From Weizmannia acidilactici (lineage in GTDB: Bacteria > Bacillota > Bacilli > Bacillales > Bacillaceae_C), in contig NZ_BKZP01000021.1 of assembly GCF_008974185.1 (NCBI RefSeq), positions 1-58,964 of the forward strand: 58,964 nucleotides of DNA, in the 5' to 3' direction. How positions within the stretch are numbered: position 1 is the stretch's first letter; every line of letters begins with the position of its first letter. Made by a program: the position numbers and the translations under genes. Under the pieces are notes generated by a model. It was not told the origin of the DNA. It worked only from the letters and a program-made list of their open reading frames with translations, and did not search any database. Positions 1 to 10,223 of this stretch are shown piece after piece.

Positions 1-98
1 TTATTATTATAATATACTGCATATCTTGCTGTCATGCATAAAAACACGCCGTCCGAAAAAACTACCCCTGTATATCATAAAAAGAAATGGGGAGAACA

Positions 99-392
99 AT
101 GAAGGAAATTTTGGAACAAATCAAAGAAAAACTGGAAAATGCCTACAACAATCCCGAATCCGCCGATTTGGAGGAATGCATCCGACAGCTCCAGGAAGCC
201 CGGCAGCAATACGGGGATAAAGGCACCATGATCCAAGACGCGATCACAGCGCTGGAGCAGGCAAAAAATTCGCTTCCTGAGCACCGGCACGTGGGCACGG
301 AATCATCCGCATCCGCTTTCGGCCAGGCCTACAACGCGCTGGAACACGCCATCGAGTCGTTCTCGGGCACCACAAATAACGATCCTTTCTAA
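99..392 (+). CDS. Small hypothetical protein, 97 aa
   Basis: A short acidic, Glu/Gln/Ala-rich protein predicted to be mostly helical, with no signal peptide, membrane segment or motif I recognise. The start chosen is the ATG at 99 because a GGGGAG ribosome binding site lies 4 bases upstream; the in-frame ATG at 87 would place that site inside the gene. The C-terminal third is Ser/Ala rich and ends in a polar tail. It stands alone, followed by an IS remnant and a decayed oxidoreductase. Function unknown. Confidence 0.6.
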   Translation: MKEILEQIKEKLENAYNNPESADLEECIRQLQEARQQYGDKGTMIQDAITALEQAKNSLPEHRHVGTESSASAFGQAYNALEHAIESFSGTTNNDPF

Positions 393-412
393 TCTTGGGT
401 GTCACAAGGTTT

Positions 413-509
413 GAGAACCGCCTGCTTCAGAAAGAAGATCCGGAAAATGAGAAAAATTCGTTTTCTTAACGGGTTTTTCTTGTTTAAACACGACTTTTGG
501 GACAACCCC
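413..509 (+). mobile_element. 3' tail remnant of an IS1182-like insertion sequence
   Basis: This stretch closely matches, in reverse complement, the tail of the transposase fragment at 40065-40160: the codons for KNRLLQKED-like residues, a hairpin around GTTTTTCTTGTTT and the end sequence TTTTGGGACAACCCC. Only the tail remains, so it is a solo scar. The terminal GGGACA-CCCC motif is shared with several other repeats in the window (2763-2937, 41161-41561). Confidence 0.65.
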
Positions 510-595
510 ATTTTTAATGGGTGTCACAAAAACCGGAACACTGCCTTTTGGCTGAACATGCAAGAAGCGATCTCGAGAAGCAGCCGGCCCATTAC

Positions 596-859
596 ATGTC
601 GATGATTTTCCCGCCGCAAGCCGTTGCCGGGGACTTCCTTTTGCGGTGGAACATCCGAAACAGGATATGTACGTCGGTTCACAGGCAAAAAATTGTTTTC
701 ATCCCCGGCCGGCTTTTGCCGGGGCTTATGGAAAAAATCATGGAACTGATGATGTACCACACCCGGCATAACGACCGCCCGAAGTCGAAAGCGGACAGCG
801 CCCTGTACCATCCCGGATACGGCCTGCTTGAAAGGGGCACGAACAAAAGCTGGATGTGA
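596..859 (+). pseudogene. Decayed 3' end of a short-chain dehydrogenase/reductase (SDR) gene
   Basis: Two frames must be joined to read a familiar SDR C-terminus. One frame gives PPQAVAG followed, after a shift, by AVEHPKQDMYVGSQAK (from about 640). A second shift then gives GRLLPGLMEKIMELMMY, HNDRPK and ALYHPGYGLLERG, ending at TGA 857-859. This matches the usual tail of the SDR subgroup whose C-terminus reads PEAVA, HPRRDVYVGGQAK, LAPGLMD and a final GLxERG. The N-terminal Rossmann domain and catalytic Tyr-Lys are absent, so the gene is dead. Family assignment is by remembered motif. Confidence 0.6.
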
Positions 860-962
860 AAGAACAACTTTTATTTCAAAATGAGCAAATATCCTCCCGC
901 CCCAGCCGCGGTCGCAGTCGGGCCCGGGGCGGCTTTGCTTGCTTTCGCCAAGCGGAAATAAT

Positions 963-992
963 ATGGTGTCTGGATTGGCGCCATTTTTTTGT
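963..992 (+). terminator. Rho-independent terminator
   Basis: An 8-bp stem (ATGGTGTC with GGCGCCAT, two G-U pairs), a 6-base loop and a run of seven T. It would have served the decayed oxidoreductase gene upstream. Confidence 0.6.
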
Positions 993-1092
993 TTTTCTGC
1001 TTACATAATATTTACAAATCCTTCATCTTTTCTTAACAAAGGGCAGATTAAATAAAGTTAGGAAAATTTTTCTAAGAATAGAGGATTTGTAA

Positions 1093-2754
1093 ATGCAGAA
1101 AAAATTGCAACATCATACTTTTAAATTATCCACCATGCTCATCCTGCCGTTCGTTGCCTCCATTTTAATTTCATCGGCATTAATTGCTTTCATCAGTTAT
1201 GAGAAAAACAAGGCGATGATTGTTCAATCTGTAGAACGGGATTTGACCACTTCTTTAAATACGATGGAAGAAAAAATTACCCTGTTAAAGTCCACCGTCC
1301 CGAAAGAACAATTTGACCAGGAACTGTCTTACGCCCTGAAAATCAACAGGAACAGTTTTATGGAAAACGGGCTGGGCCTTGCACAATTCCAACTCCAAAA
1401 AAACGGCGCCGTTAAAGCATTCGAAAATAAAAAAAACAGCGGCATTGGTTTGTCCAGGCAGGTGCGCAGGGAAATTTTAAAGAACAAAAAAGGCATCTTG
1501 CATCAGGATGGCATGTTGATTGCTTACTCCGACCAAAATGAAATCAGCGGGGCGATCCTCGTTTTTGCTTTAAAAGACTCCGATTACTTGAAACCGGTGC
1601 GCCAAAACCGGAATACGATGATTTGGATTACTGTATTGACAATTGCCGCTATGGGTACCATTTGTTATTTCATTACAAAAAGGGCTATGTATCCAATCAT
1701 AAAATTAACCGATACCATGAAAAATGTTTCAAACGGCAATTTCGGCGGCCGCATCGAAATTTCCTCTTCTTCAAAAGAAATCCTTGCGCTTGCCGCCGGA
1801 TATAATACGATGATCAGCCAGCTCCATTCGTTAATCCGGCATCTTGAACAAAGCACCGGTCATTTGGCTGCGGCATCGGACAAGTTGAGAAATTATGCCT
1901 CGGAATCCAAACATGCTTCCGAACAAATTGCGGTTTCAATGAATGCTGTGGCAGAAGGCGCGGAAAAACAGCTAGATACCGTAAATGAAATGGTGGAAGA
2001 GTTTACGCAAATTTCCGAAAGTATCCGGCTTATCCATGACAGCCTCCGTACTGTCCAATCATCCATGAAAATTGCGGAAAATCAATCTTCAAAAGGAACA
2101 GAACTGGCGAAACTGTCTGTCGAGAGGATGGAAATCGCCAGGGAATCGGTCCAAAATGCTTCAGACGTGATTTTTGCATTGGAAAAGGGATCCACGCAAA
2201 TCAAGGATATTATTTTACTCATCAAAAACATTGCCAACGCGACCAATTTATTGTCCCTGAATGCGGCAATCGAAGCCGCAAGGGCAGGGGAACACGGGAA
2301 AGGATTCAATGTCGTTGCCCAGGAAATCCAAAAACTTGCCGACCAATCGAAATTATCCGCAATTAAAATAGAAGAGATCATTGAAAAAATTATGGAAGAA
2401 ACTGGCAAAGCCGTTGCAACCATGAAAGAAAGCCTCGCCTTATTAATGAACGGTATCGAAAAAGTAAATGAAACAGAACAAGCTTTTTCAGGCATTACCC
2501 GTTCTGTCGGCACCGTCTCAAAAGAAAGCAATGAAGTGTTCTGTGCGATCGACAAAGTAGATCAGGAAACGCAAAAGAAAGTGAAAGAAATGGAGAAGAT
2601 TGCCGGGATCGCCAAGCAATTCTTCTTGAATACCGAAAACGCGGCCGCGGCCGCCCAGGAACAAAACGCCTTTATGGAGGACGTTTCTTCAGAATCGCAA
2701 AATCTCCATTTATTATCAATCCAGTTAAAAAAGGCATTGGAAAACGTCCGATGA
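1093..2754 (+). CDS. Methyl-accepting chemotaxis protein (chemoreceptor), 553 aa
   Basis: A membrane chemoreceptor that would signal to CheA/CheW. A first membrane helix lies at about residues 15-34, a sensor region of about 140 residues follows, then a second helix at about 177-196, a HAMP linker to about 250 and a long signalling coiled coil to the end. The diagnostic hairpin tip is present ([16 protein letters not shown], then [11 protein letters not shown] and KLADQS). The sensor domain is short and has no obvious Cache signature, so the ligand is unknown. It starts at the ATG preceded by AGAGGA. It is monocistronic, with IS-derived repeats on both sides. Confidence 0.95.
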   Translation: MQKKLQHHTFKLSTMLILPFVASILISSALIAFISYEKNKAMIVQSVERDLTTSLNTMEEKITLLKSTVPKEQFDQELSYALKINRNSFMENGLGLAQFQLQKNGAVKAFENKKNSGIGLSRQVRREILKNKKGILHQDGMLIAYSDQNEISGAILVFALKDSDYLKPVRQNRNTMIWITVLTIAAMGTICYFITKRAMYPIIKLTDTMKNVSNGNFGGRIEISSSSKEILALAAGYNTMISQLHSLIRHLEQSTGHLAAASDKLRNYASESKHASEQIAVSMNAVAEGAEKQLDTVNEMVEEFTQISESIRLIHDSLRTVQSSMKIAENQSSKGTELAKLSVERMEIARESVQNASDVIFALEKGSTQIKDIILLIKNIANATNLLSLNAAIEAARAGEHGKGFNVVAQEIQKLADQSKLSAIKIEEIIEKIMEETGKAVATMKESLALLMNGIEKVNETEQAFSGITRSVGTVSKESNEVFCAIDKVDQETQKKVKEMEKIAGIAKQFFLNTENAAAAAQEQNAFMEDVSSESQNLHLLSIQLKKALENVR

Positions 2755-2762
2755 ATATCAGA

Positions 2763-2937
2763 GCTGTCCCAAAAATCGGTAAACTGACTTAGGGGGCTAA
2801 AATTTTCCCAAATGAAACAGTTCTGAGAAGCATACTCACGACTGTTTGAGCAAATATTCCCTGAAGAAACGGTTCTGAGAAGCTCTGTCACGACCGCTAG
2901 AGGAAAATTTCTGCTTAAAAGGGGCTTTTGGGACAGC
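2763..2937 (+). repeat. MITE-like element with IS1182-type ends
   Basis: A 175-bp element bounded by perfect 12-bp inverted ends, GCTGTCCCAAAA and TTTTGGGACAGC. Inside are two direct copies of a unit beginning GAAACRGTTCTGAGAAGC and ending near TCACGACYG (2814-2850 and 2866-2902). A third copy lies inside the transposase 3' fragment at 41434-41470. It lacks any useful ORF and looks like a non-autonomous derivative of the IS1182-like element. The inverted ends may also terminate transcription after the chemoreceptor gene. Confidence 0.6.
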
Positions 2938-3026
2938 CCCCGCTTTTCTTTCCGGCAAGGGGCGTATTCATGCCTTTCATCTTTTGCTGGTGATGGCACT
3001 TAAAACAGGAGCCCAAACCGCTTATG

Positions 3027-3066
3027 AAAAAAGGGTGCCCCGATCGTTTTGAGGCAACCCCTTTCC
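3027..3066 (-). terminator. Terminator of the OpcR-like gene
   Basis: An imperfect hairpin (AAAGGGTTGCC-type arm against GGGTGCCC) followed on the minus strand by six T. It lies about 75 bp downstream of the regulator gene stop. Confidence 0.5.
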
Positions 3067-3139
3067 CATCTTTCCGGCGCAAGATCCCGCTTATAAAGCA
3101 GCACGGCCTTGACCCTGTATCCCCAGTTTTTTCAACTGT

Positions 3140-3682
3140 TCACCGCTTTTGCTTCGGCACATACTCAAAAATTTTCCCGCTTTCGAAAAAGTCGACCAAC
3201 CGTGTCAGCCATTCGTAATATTCCGCCCATTTACCCAATTCCTTTAAAAATTCATTCAGCTGCTTTTCCTCTTCCGGGGACAGTTCTTCTTTTTCTTTCA
3301 TTTGGGCGAGTTCGCGCGCAAATTTTTTTTCAAAATATTTATTGCGGCTGATGATTTTTCGCCAGCTGGACGTGAAAATTGCCACAAAAGTGTCGTAAAA
3401 ATCCATATCGACGTTGTAAAGATCTTTTCGGACCCCTTTTTCGAACACTTTCTCCGCGATATTCATATCGACCATTTCCCGGACAACCTGGCTCATTCTT
3501 GTTTTGCTCATGCCCGTTGCCTTTGACAGTTCATCCAGCGTCATCGGCCGGCGGTTCATGTAGATGATGCCGAGAACACGCCCGACGGTTGGCGGTATCC
3601 CGAAAGCGCGGATATGATCCGCAATTTTTTCAATATATTGTTCTTTCGCCTGGGCGACCATGTCCAACGTCTTTTCTTCCAT
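3140..3682 (-). CDS. GbsR/OpcR-family MarR-type transcriptional regulator, 180 aa
   Basis: Winged-helix regulator of the GbsR family, whose members control choline and glycine-betaine uptake genes in Bacillus (GbsR, OpcR). The DNA-binding region is at about residues 30-95 (PPTVGRVLGIIYMN, then MTLDELSKATGMSKTRMSQVVREM). The C-terminal half is charged and helical and probably forms the dimer. It is divergent from the opuC operon with about 205 bp between the starts, the same arrangement as opcR next to opuC/opuB in Bacillus. It probably represses opuC. A GGAG site lies upstream of the chosen ATG with a rather long spacer. The opcR assignment rests on context. Confidence 0.85.
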   Translation of the reverse strand: MEEKTLDMVAQAKEQYIEKIADHIRAFGIPPTVGRVLGIIYMNRRPMTLDELSKATGMSKTRMSQVVREMVDMNIAEKVFEKGVRKDLYNVDMDFYDTFVAIFTSSWRKIISRNKYFEKKFARELAQMKEKEELSPEEEKQLNEFLKELGKWAEYYEWLTRLVDFFESGKIFEYVPKQKR

Positions 3683-3806
3683 TTTTCTGAAATGCTCCTT
3701 TAGACCGGTTTTTCATTTTATGCCGGGAAAACTGTACCATATAAATACAAGAATCTCTATATGTCCACACTTCCAAATATATATCATAAATACAGTATAT
3801 ACAATC

Positions 3807-3842
3807 TGTAAACTTTTCATTTTACAAACTTTAAGTTATACT
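3807..3842 (+). promoter_or_regulatory. Candidate opuC promoter with overlapping operator
   Basis: A TTTTCA box (3814-3819), a 17-bp spacer and TATACT (3837-3842) form a plausible sigma-A promoter. A perfect inverted repeat TGTAAA-n8-TTTACA (3807-3812 and 3821-3826) straddles the -35 box, a good place for repression by the divergent regulator. The -35 box is weak. Confidence 0.45.
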
Positions 3843-3887
3843 TATAGAGTAGCTATTTTATCACCCTAAATATTGGAGGTGCAGTAT

Positions 3888-5036
3888 ATGTTAAAATTTG
3901 AGCATGTCACAAAGATTTACAAAGACGGCAAAAGGGCAGTTGATGATTTGAACCTGGAATTCGAATCCGGCCAGTTTATCGTCTTCATCGGGCCGAGCGG
4001 TTGCGGAAAAACAACCACAATGAAGATGATCAACCGGTTGATCGAACCGACGGAAGGCGCAATCTACATCAATGGAAAAAACATCAAAGAAACAGACCCC
4101 GTGAAACTCAGAAGGGAAATCGGATACGTCATCCAGCAAATCGGTTTATTTCCCCACATGACCATCCAGCAAAACATCTCTCTTGTTCCCAGACTATTGA
4201 AATGGCCGGAAGAAAAACGACGCGAACGGGCAAAAGAACTGCTCAAACTCGTCGATATGCCGGAAGAATTTTTGGACCGTTACCCGTATGAACTAAGCGG
4301 CGGGCAGCAACAACGCATCGGCGTCCTCAGAGCACTTGCAGCAGACCAGCCGCTGATATTAATGGATGAGCCGTTCGGCGCACTCGACCCGATCACGCGC
4401 GACAGCCTGCAGGATGAATTAAAAAAACTGCAACAACGGTTGGGGAAAACGATTGTATTTGTCACCCACGATATGGATGAAGCGATCAAACTGGCCGACC
4501 AAATTGTCATCATGCGCGAAGGCAAACTTGTCCAAACCGGCACGCCGGATGAGATCCTCCGCGAACCGGCAAATGAGTTCGTTGAAACGTTTATCGGCAA
4601 AGAACGCCTGCTGCAGGCCCGGCCGAATATCCAGACGGTCGAACAAATCATGAACCCGAATGCAGTGACAGTCACGATCGACAAAACTTTGTCCGAAGCG
4701 ATCCAAATCATGAAAGAAAAACGGGTTGACTCCCTGCTTGTCGTAGACAGGCGGAAAGTGCTGCTCGGCTATATCGATGTAGAAATTATTGACCAGAACC
4801 GGAAAAAACCGGTCCATGTCAAAGATGTATTAGAAACAAACTTAATCGCAGTCGAAAAAGATACACTCGTCCGCGATACGGTCAGAAAAATTCTAAAAAG
4901 AGGAATCAAATACGTCCCCGTTGTCGACCATGAACACCGGCTTGTCGGGATCGTCACCAGGGCAAGCCTTGTCGATATGGTATACGATTCGATCTGGGGG
5001 GACGAAGAAGAGGCATTATCCCAAAACATTGGTTAG
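3888..5036 (+). CDS. opuCA: Compatible-solute ABC transporter ATPase OpuCA, 382 aa
   Basis: ATP-binding subunit of a glycine betaine/carnitine/choline-type importer used in osmotic stress. The nucleotide-binding domain carries Walker [11 protein letters not shown] near residue 35, the signature LSGGQQQRI near 136 and Walker [14 protein letters not shown]. The C-terminal third has two CBS domains (from about residue 250), as in OpuCA and OpuBA, which sense ionic strength or nucleotides. The ATG at 3888 follows GGAGGT; the longer frame from a TTG at 3873 would overlap that site. Length fits OpuCA (about 380 aa). First gene of a tight four-gene operon. Confidence 0.95.
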   Translation: MLKFEHVTKIYKDGKRAVDDLNLEFESGQFIVFIGPSGCGKTTTMKMINRLIEPTEGAIYINGKNIKETDPVKLRREIGYVIQQIGLFPHMTIQQNISLVPRLLKWPEEKRRERAKELLKLVDMPEEFLDRYPYELSGGQQQRIGVLRALAADQPLILMDEPFGALDPITRDSLQDELKKLQQRLGKTIVFVTHDMDEAIKLADQIVIMREGKLVQTGTPDEILREPANEFVETFIGKERLLQARPNIQTVEQIMNPNAVTVTIDKTLSEAIQIMKEKRVDSLLVVDRRKVLLGYIDVEIIDQNRKKPVHVKDVLETNLIAVEKDTLVRDTVRKILKRGIKYVPVVDHEHRLVGIVTRASLVDMVYDSIWGDEEEALSQNIG

Positions 5037-5047
5037 GAGGGAAACAG

Positions 5048-5701
5048 ATGGATGCATTCATGCAGTTTATGGCATCAAATTGGAACGAGTTATTGCTGAA
5101 GACGTGGCAGCATTTCTATATCTCGATGATCGCCGTGATACTGGGCATTTTTGTTGCGGTTCCGCTCGGCATTTGGCTGACAAAATATCCGAAGGCAGCC
5201 AATATCGTCATGGGCATTGCCGGTGTCATTCAAACATTTCCAAGCCTTGCCATCCTGGCTTTTTTCATCCCGGTTTTAGGCGTTGGCAAACTCCCGGCCA
5301 TTGCCGCATTATTTTTCTATTCGGTCCTGCCTATCTTGCGGAACACGTATACCGGCGTAAAAGGGATAGACCCGAACCTGCTTGAAGCGGGGCGCGGGAT
5401 GGGGATGACCGGATGGGAAAGGATCCTGCATGTGGAACTTCCGCTTTCCATCCCTGTGATCATGGCCGGCATCCGCTTGTCCACCGTTTACTTAATCGGC
5501 TGGGCTACGCTCGCTTCTTTTATCGGAGCAGGCGGCCTCGGCGACTATATTTTCAGCGGCCTGAATTTGTACCAGCCGGCAATGATTGTAGTCGGCGCTG
5601 TCCCGGTTACCCTTTTAGCCTTGATCGTCGATTATCTTCTCGGGAAACTTGAAAATTTTTCCACTCCAAAAGGCATCCGGAAACAAAAACAGGCCGCTTA
5701 G
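5048..5701 (+). CDS. opuCB: Compatible-solute ABC transporter permease OpuCB, 217 aa
   Basis: Integral membrane permease with about five hydrophobic segments and the EAA-type loop that contacts the ATPase ([22 protein letters not shown]). It starts 11 bp after opuCA with a strong AGGAGGG site. With OpuCD it would form the heterodimeric channel. Length and sequence character fit OpuCB/OpuBB; the sequence alone does not tell broad-specificity OpuC from choline-restricted OpuB. Confidence 0.92.
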   Translation: MDAFMQFMASNWNELLLKTWQHFYISMIAVILGIFVAVPLGIWLTKYPKAANIVMGIAGVIQTFPSLAILAFFIPVLGVGKLPAIAALFFYSVLPILRNTYTGVKGIDPNLLEAGRGMGMTGWERILHVELPLSIPVIMAGIRLSTVYLIGWATLASFIGAGGLGDYIFSGLNLYQPAMIVVGAVPVTLLALIVDYLLGKLENFSTPKGIRKQKQAA

Positions 5702-6628
<927 letters not shown>

Positions 6629-6642
6629 AAGGAGGGCCGGAC

Positions 6643-7323
6643 ATGGAAACGTTAAAAGGAATACTGGACTATTACGCCCAAAACGGCAGTTACGTATGGA
6701 TGCAGTTTTACCGCCACTTTTTAATGTCGGCTTACGGCGTATTATTTGCCGCAGTTGTGGCGATTCCGCTCGGGATTTTCATGGCCCGCCGCCGGAAATT
6801 AAGCTCGTGGATTCTGGCGATCGCCAACATCATCCAAACGATCCCGTCCTTAGCGATGCTCTCGATGCTTATGCTGGTGATGGGGCTGGGCACCAACACC
6901 GTTGTGCTTTCGCTGTTCCTTTATTCACTTTTACCGATTTTAAAAAATACGTACACCGGCATCACAAGCGTGGACCAATTTCTGCTCGAATCCGGCAAGG
7001 CAATGGGCATGACAAAATTTCAAATACTGCGGATGGTTGAACTCCCGCTTGCCTTATCGGTCATCATGGCCGGGCTGCGGACGGCGCTTGTCATTGCAAT
7101 CGGAATCGCGGCAATGGGCACATTTGTCGGTGCGGGCGGCCTCGGAGACATTATCGTCCGCGGAACAAGTGTTTCAAACGGCACAAATATGATTTTAGCC
7201 GGGGCCATTCCAACCGCTTTAATGGCCGTCGCCGCCGACTTTTTCATGGCCCAGATCGAACGCCGCCTCTCCCCTGTGAAAAAGAAATCGCGTAAACAGA
7301 CGGGAATTGGGACAGCGGCATGA
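6643..7323 (+). CDS. opuCD: Compatible-solute ABC transporter permease OpuCD, 226 aa
   Basis: Second permease of the importer, with the same architecture as OpuCB: five or so membrane segments and an EAA loop (LESGKAMGMTKFQILRMVELPLA). A basic cytoplasmic tail closes the protein. It starts 14 bp after opuCC behind AAAGGAGG and is followed directly by a terminator, so the operon ends here. Confidence 0.92.
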   Translation: METLKGILDYYAQNGSYVWMQFYRHFLMSAYGVLFAAVVAIPLGIFMARRRKLSSWILAIANIIQTIPSLAMLSMLMLVMGLGTNTVVLSLFLYSLLPILKNTYTGITSVDQFLLESGKAMGMTKFQILRMVELPLALSVIMAGLRTALVIAIGIAAMGTFVGAGGLGDIIVRGTSVSNGTNMILAGAIPTALMAVAADFFMAQIERRLSPVKKKSRKQTGIGTAA

Positions 7324-7325
7324 AT

Positions 7326-7380
7326 AAAAAAAGGGGCTGTCCCCAAGTCAGTAAAAGTGGCCTGGGAGCACCCCTTTTTT
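7326..7380 (+). terminator. opuC operon terminator (GGGGCTGTCCC type)
   Basis: Arms AAAAAAGGGG and CCCCTTTTTT enclose a partly paired middle (CTGTCCCC against CTGGGAGCA). T run on the plus strand. The sequence resembles the repeat family ends seen at 2763, 40060 and 47632, so repeat-derived sequence may have been taken over as a terminator. Confidence 0.65.
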
Positions 7381-7392
7381 AGCTATCATCCG

Positions 7393-7470
7393 ATTTTGAT
7401 AATAGCGAAGTTTACGGGACTCCTGCGAAAAAAGAGTAAATTTCGCCTTCCTCACAGTAGTTCAGAAGCA
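7393..7470. repeat. Partial copy of the 41011-41144 palindromic element
   Basis: The run GATAATAGCGAAGTTTACGGGACTCCTGCG followed by AAATTTCGCCTTCCTCAC parallels the element at 41011-41144 (GATGATCGCGAAATTTACGAGACTCCTGCG), but lacks most of its right half. It looks like a degenerate, truncated member of that family. Confidence 0.45.
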
Positions 7471-7515
7471 GCGGCCGAGCGCCTCCTCTCATTTTGCGGA
7501 ATCGGCGGAAACCGC

Positions 7516-7786
7516 GGAAATATCAGCGGACTTATCCAAAAAATCAGCAATTATGTCAAAATATCGGCGGAAAATGGCGGAAAATCAGCGAAGGGCAGAA
7601 AAGCAGGGGAAAAAACGCCGCCTTTTTACAAAATGACTAAAAAATGGAGGGGATTGTCCAAGACTACGAACGTTCTTCCCTTCCGTTTATACGAAATCAG
7701 CACAGCTCCCGGAAATATCAGCGGACTTATCCAAAAAATCAACGATTATGTCAAAATATCGGCGAAAAATGGCGGAAAATCAGCGA
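7516..7786. repeat. Pair of 76-bp direct repeats in a non-coding spacer
   Basis: Copy one is 7516-7591 and copy two 7711-7786; they differ at only about three positions and lie 195 bp apart. Both are A-rich, contain a short GGCGG-AAAAT-GGCGG-type inner repeat (GGCGA in copy two) and run in the same direction. An ORF of 164 codons spans them but has repetitive, low-complexity composition and no good start, so I do not treat it as a gene. The remainder of 7381-7925 holds nothing else I recognise. Confidence 0.7.
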
Positions 7787-7921
7787 TAGGCAAAAACAGC
7801 GAGAAAAGACGAAAAAATAGCAGCAAAGTCCGCAGCGAAGACACCACGTAGTGAAAGATCATTTTCCCAACATATTTCTTTCGTAATGAAATTGTCCAAT
7901 ATTTGAAAGAATACATAACCC

Positions 7922-7956
7922 AAAAAAGGTGCCCCTGATCCTTTTTGGGGCACCTT
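7922..7956 (-). terminator. Terminator after the alpha-galactosidase gene
   Basis: Perfect 10-bp arms AAGGTGCCCC and GGGGCACCTT with an 11-base loop, followed on the minus strand by a T run. It closes the symporter/alpha-galactosidase operon. Confidence 0.85.
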
Positions 7957-7961
7957 GGCTT

Positions 7962-10190
7962 TTATTCTTCCACCATAGACAGCTTAAAGATTACCGCGTT
8001 AAAATCGAGATACTGCCCGGATTTTCCTTGTTGCGGCACAAGGTCATCCAACAGCAGGCCGGCATACATCAGCTCATCCCCGTAAAATACTTTGCCGCTT
8101 CCTTCCAGCCTGTACTGCTTATCCGGAGCCAAGCCTTTAAAATACAGGCGTTCCCATGCCGGGTTCGGCTTTGCCAGCACCTGGTATCGCGCCGCAACCG
8201 CCTCTTTTTGATCAGGGGAAACAACCATCCAGCTTGTTACATTACCATCCCCTTCAAACGGGCTTTCAATACGGTAAAAATTTCCAAATTGCAGTAGTTT
8301 GCGGTTTTCTTTATAAAATGCAATCTGGTTCTTGACCGCTTGTTTTTCTTCATCGGACATCTTAGTTACATCAAGCTCGTAGCCGAATGTGCCAAAATAC
8401 GCCACGGCAGCCCGTGTTTCAAGCGGAGTGAAGCGCCCGACCTGATGGTTTGGCACGGCCGACACATGTGCACCCATTGAGCTGAGCGGATAAACAAATG
8501 ATGTGCCGTATTGGATTTTCAGGCGTTCCACCGCATCTGTATCATCGCTCGTCCATGTTTGCGGCGCATAATACAGGATACCCGGATCAAACCGGCCGCC
8601 GCCGCTTGCGCATGACTCAAACAAAACGTCCGGATAATCGGATGTCAGTCGGTCATAGAGACGGTACACCCCGAGAATATAGCGGTGGGCGGTTTCCTGC
8701 TGCCGCTCCGGTCCGCGCCCGGCAGAGTAAATCTCGCTCATATGCCGGTTCATATCCCATTTGATGTAAGACAAACTGCCTTCTTCAATTGCCGAGGAAA
8801 TCCGTTCATACAAATAGTCCACCACTTCATCCCGGCTAAAGTCGAGCACATATTGGTTCCGCCCCGGTGACATCCTTCTTCCCGGCGTACGGATCACCCA
8901 ATCCGGATGCGCTTGATAAAGTTCACTCCCGATCGAAACCATTTCCGGTTCAAACCACAAGCCGAATTTCAAGCCCAATCCCCGGATCCTTTCAGACAAG
9001 CCTTTCAATCCGTTCGGCAGCTTGCGCTTATCCACAAACCAATCTCCAAGAGAGGTTGTATCATCATCGCGTTTGCCGAACCAGCCGTCATCGAGTACAA
9101 ACAATTCCACGCCAAGCTTTTTGGCCTCTTCTGCAATGGAAACAATTTTGTCTTCATCAAAGTCAAAATACGTTCCTTCCCAGTTATTGATCAAAACCGG
9201 GCGTTCCACATCCCGCCATTTGCCGCGGGCAAGCCTTTCCCGGTAAAATTTATGGAATGTTTGGCTCATGCCAGTAAGGCCGCAGCTTGAGAATATCATG
9301 ACAGCTTCAGGCGTTTGGAAAGCCTGCCCGGGATCGAGCCGCCAGTTGAAATCAAATGGGTTGATGCCCATTGTCACTCTCGATACGTGGTAATCATCCA
9401 CTTCTACCTGGGCGAGAAAATTGCCGCTATAGACAAGGCTGAAGCCATACACTTCGCCGAAATCTTCCGTCGTATCCTGCCGCCTCAAAGCAAAGAACGG
9501 GTTTTGCTGGGCGCTGCTTGCCGCCCGTGTGCTCGATATGCTTTGCACGCCTGGCTGCAGTTTCCGCTCGTACAGGTGCCGTTCCCTTGCCCAGGAGCCG
9601 GACAGTTGCATCATGACATATTCAGCATCCGGCAGATCAACCGACATGCTCATGGCAACCGGGAGCTCAATCTTCTGAGCCCCACGGTTGAAAAATTTTA
9701 CACTTCTTGTAATGGCATTATATTGATCAAACACCGTATAGAACAAGTGAAGATCCACCTGCAAAAGCTCATCCGTCAGTAAAATATCGAGCGTCTCCGC
9801 TTCTTCACTGCTTTCAACATATGTGGCAGGAAGGCCTTCCAATTTCGGCTTTCCTTTGATCAGCCGGTAGCCTTTGTATTCAAAATTTGTGATGCGGCTG
9901 CCGTTTGCCTGCTTAACCATATAGGCCGGGTACCTGAAGTCCCCTGTTCCGTATGCCGGATATTCCTGCTTCAATGTTGTCAGCGAAAAGTGCTGGTCAT
10001 CCGGATAAACGTTTACAACATTGGGCCGGAAACGCGGTTCAAATAAATGCCCGAAGCTCTCCCGGTGGTTTATCCGTTTTCCGTAATACAGCTGGCCAAG
10101 CTGTTTGTTTTTCATCACGTGAAAAATATAGCTCGTATGCTGCGTTTGCAGATGAAATTCTTTATTCTCTTCATTGATGAAAATTGGCAT
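7962..10190 (-). CDS. GH36 alpha-galactosidase, 742 aa
   Basis: Retaining alpha-galactosidase that would release galactose from melibiose, raffinose and similar alpha-galactosides. It has the large N-terminal beta-sandwich, a TIM barrel and a C-terminal domain. The nucleophile Asp lies in KWDMNR (about residue 479) and the acid/base Asp in SDDTDA (about 549), near the positions in the well-studied stearothermophilus enzyme. FVLDDGWFGKRDDD and ESCASGGGRFDPG are further family motifs. No signal peptide, so it acts in the cytoplasm. The ATG at 10190 is preceded by GGGAG 8 bases away; a GTG at 10199 would overlap that site. It follows the symporter gene in one operon. Confidence 0.95.
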   Translation of the reverse strand: MPIFINEENKEFHLQTQHTSYIFHVMKNKQLGQLYYGKRINHRESFGHLFEPRFRPNVVNVYPDDQHFSLTTLKQEYPAYGTGDFRYPAYMVKQANGSRITNFEYKGYRLIKGKPKLEGLPATYVESSEEAETLDILLTDELLQVDLHLFYTVFDQYNAITRSVKFFNRGAQKIELPVAMSMSVDLPDAEYVMMQLSGSWARERHLYERKLQPGVQSISSTRAASSAQQNPFFALRRQDTTEDFGEVYGFSLVYSGNFLAQVEVDDYHVSRVTMGINPFDFNWRLDPGQAFQTPEAVMIFSSCGLTGMSQTFHKFYRERLARGKWRDVERPVLINNWEGTYFDFDEDKIVSIAEEAKKLGVELFVLDDGWFGKRDDDTTSLGDWFVDKRKLPNGLKGLSERIRGLGLKFGLWFEPEMVSIGSELYQAHPDWVIRTPGRRMSPGRNQYVLDFSRDEVVDYLYERISSAIEEGSLSYIKWDMNRHMSEIYSAGRGPERQQETAHRYILGVYRLYDRLTSDYPDVLFESCASGGGRFDPGILYYAPQTWTSDDTDAVERLKIQYGTSFVYPLSSMGAHVSAVPNHQVGRFTPLETRAAVAYFGTFGYELDVTKMSDEEKQAVKNQIAFYKENRKLLQFGNFYRIESPFEGDGNVTSWMVVSPDQKEAVAARYQVLAKPNPAWERLYFKGLAPDKQYRLEGSGKVFYGDELMYAGLLLDDLVPQQGKSGQYLDFNAVIFKLSMVEE

Positions 10191-10223
10191 ATCAAACACT
10201 CCCGGCTCAAATAGTCTTAATCT

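Noticed and set aside
7393-7470. Idea that this repeat is a T-box or riboswitch leader
   Set aside because: It lies downstream, not upstream, of opuC, and the next gene is on the other strand; it matches the element at 41011 instead.
7357-7851. 164-codon ORF in the spacer after opuC
   Set aside because: It begins inside the opuC terminator, has no ribosome binding site and its frame simply follows two direct repeats.
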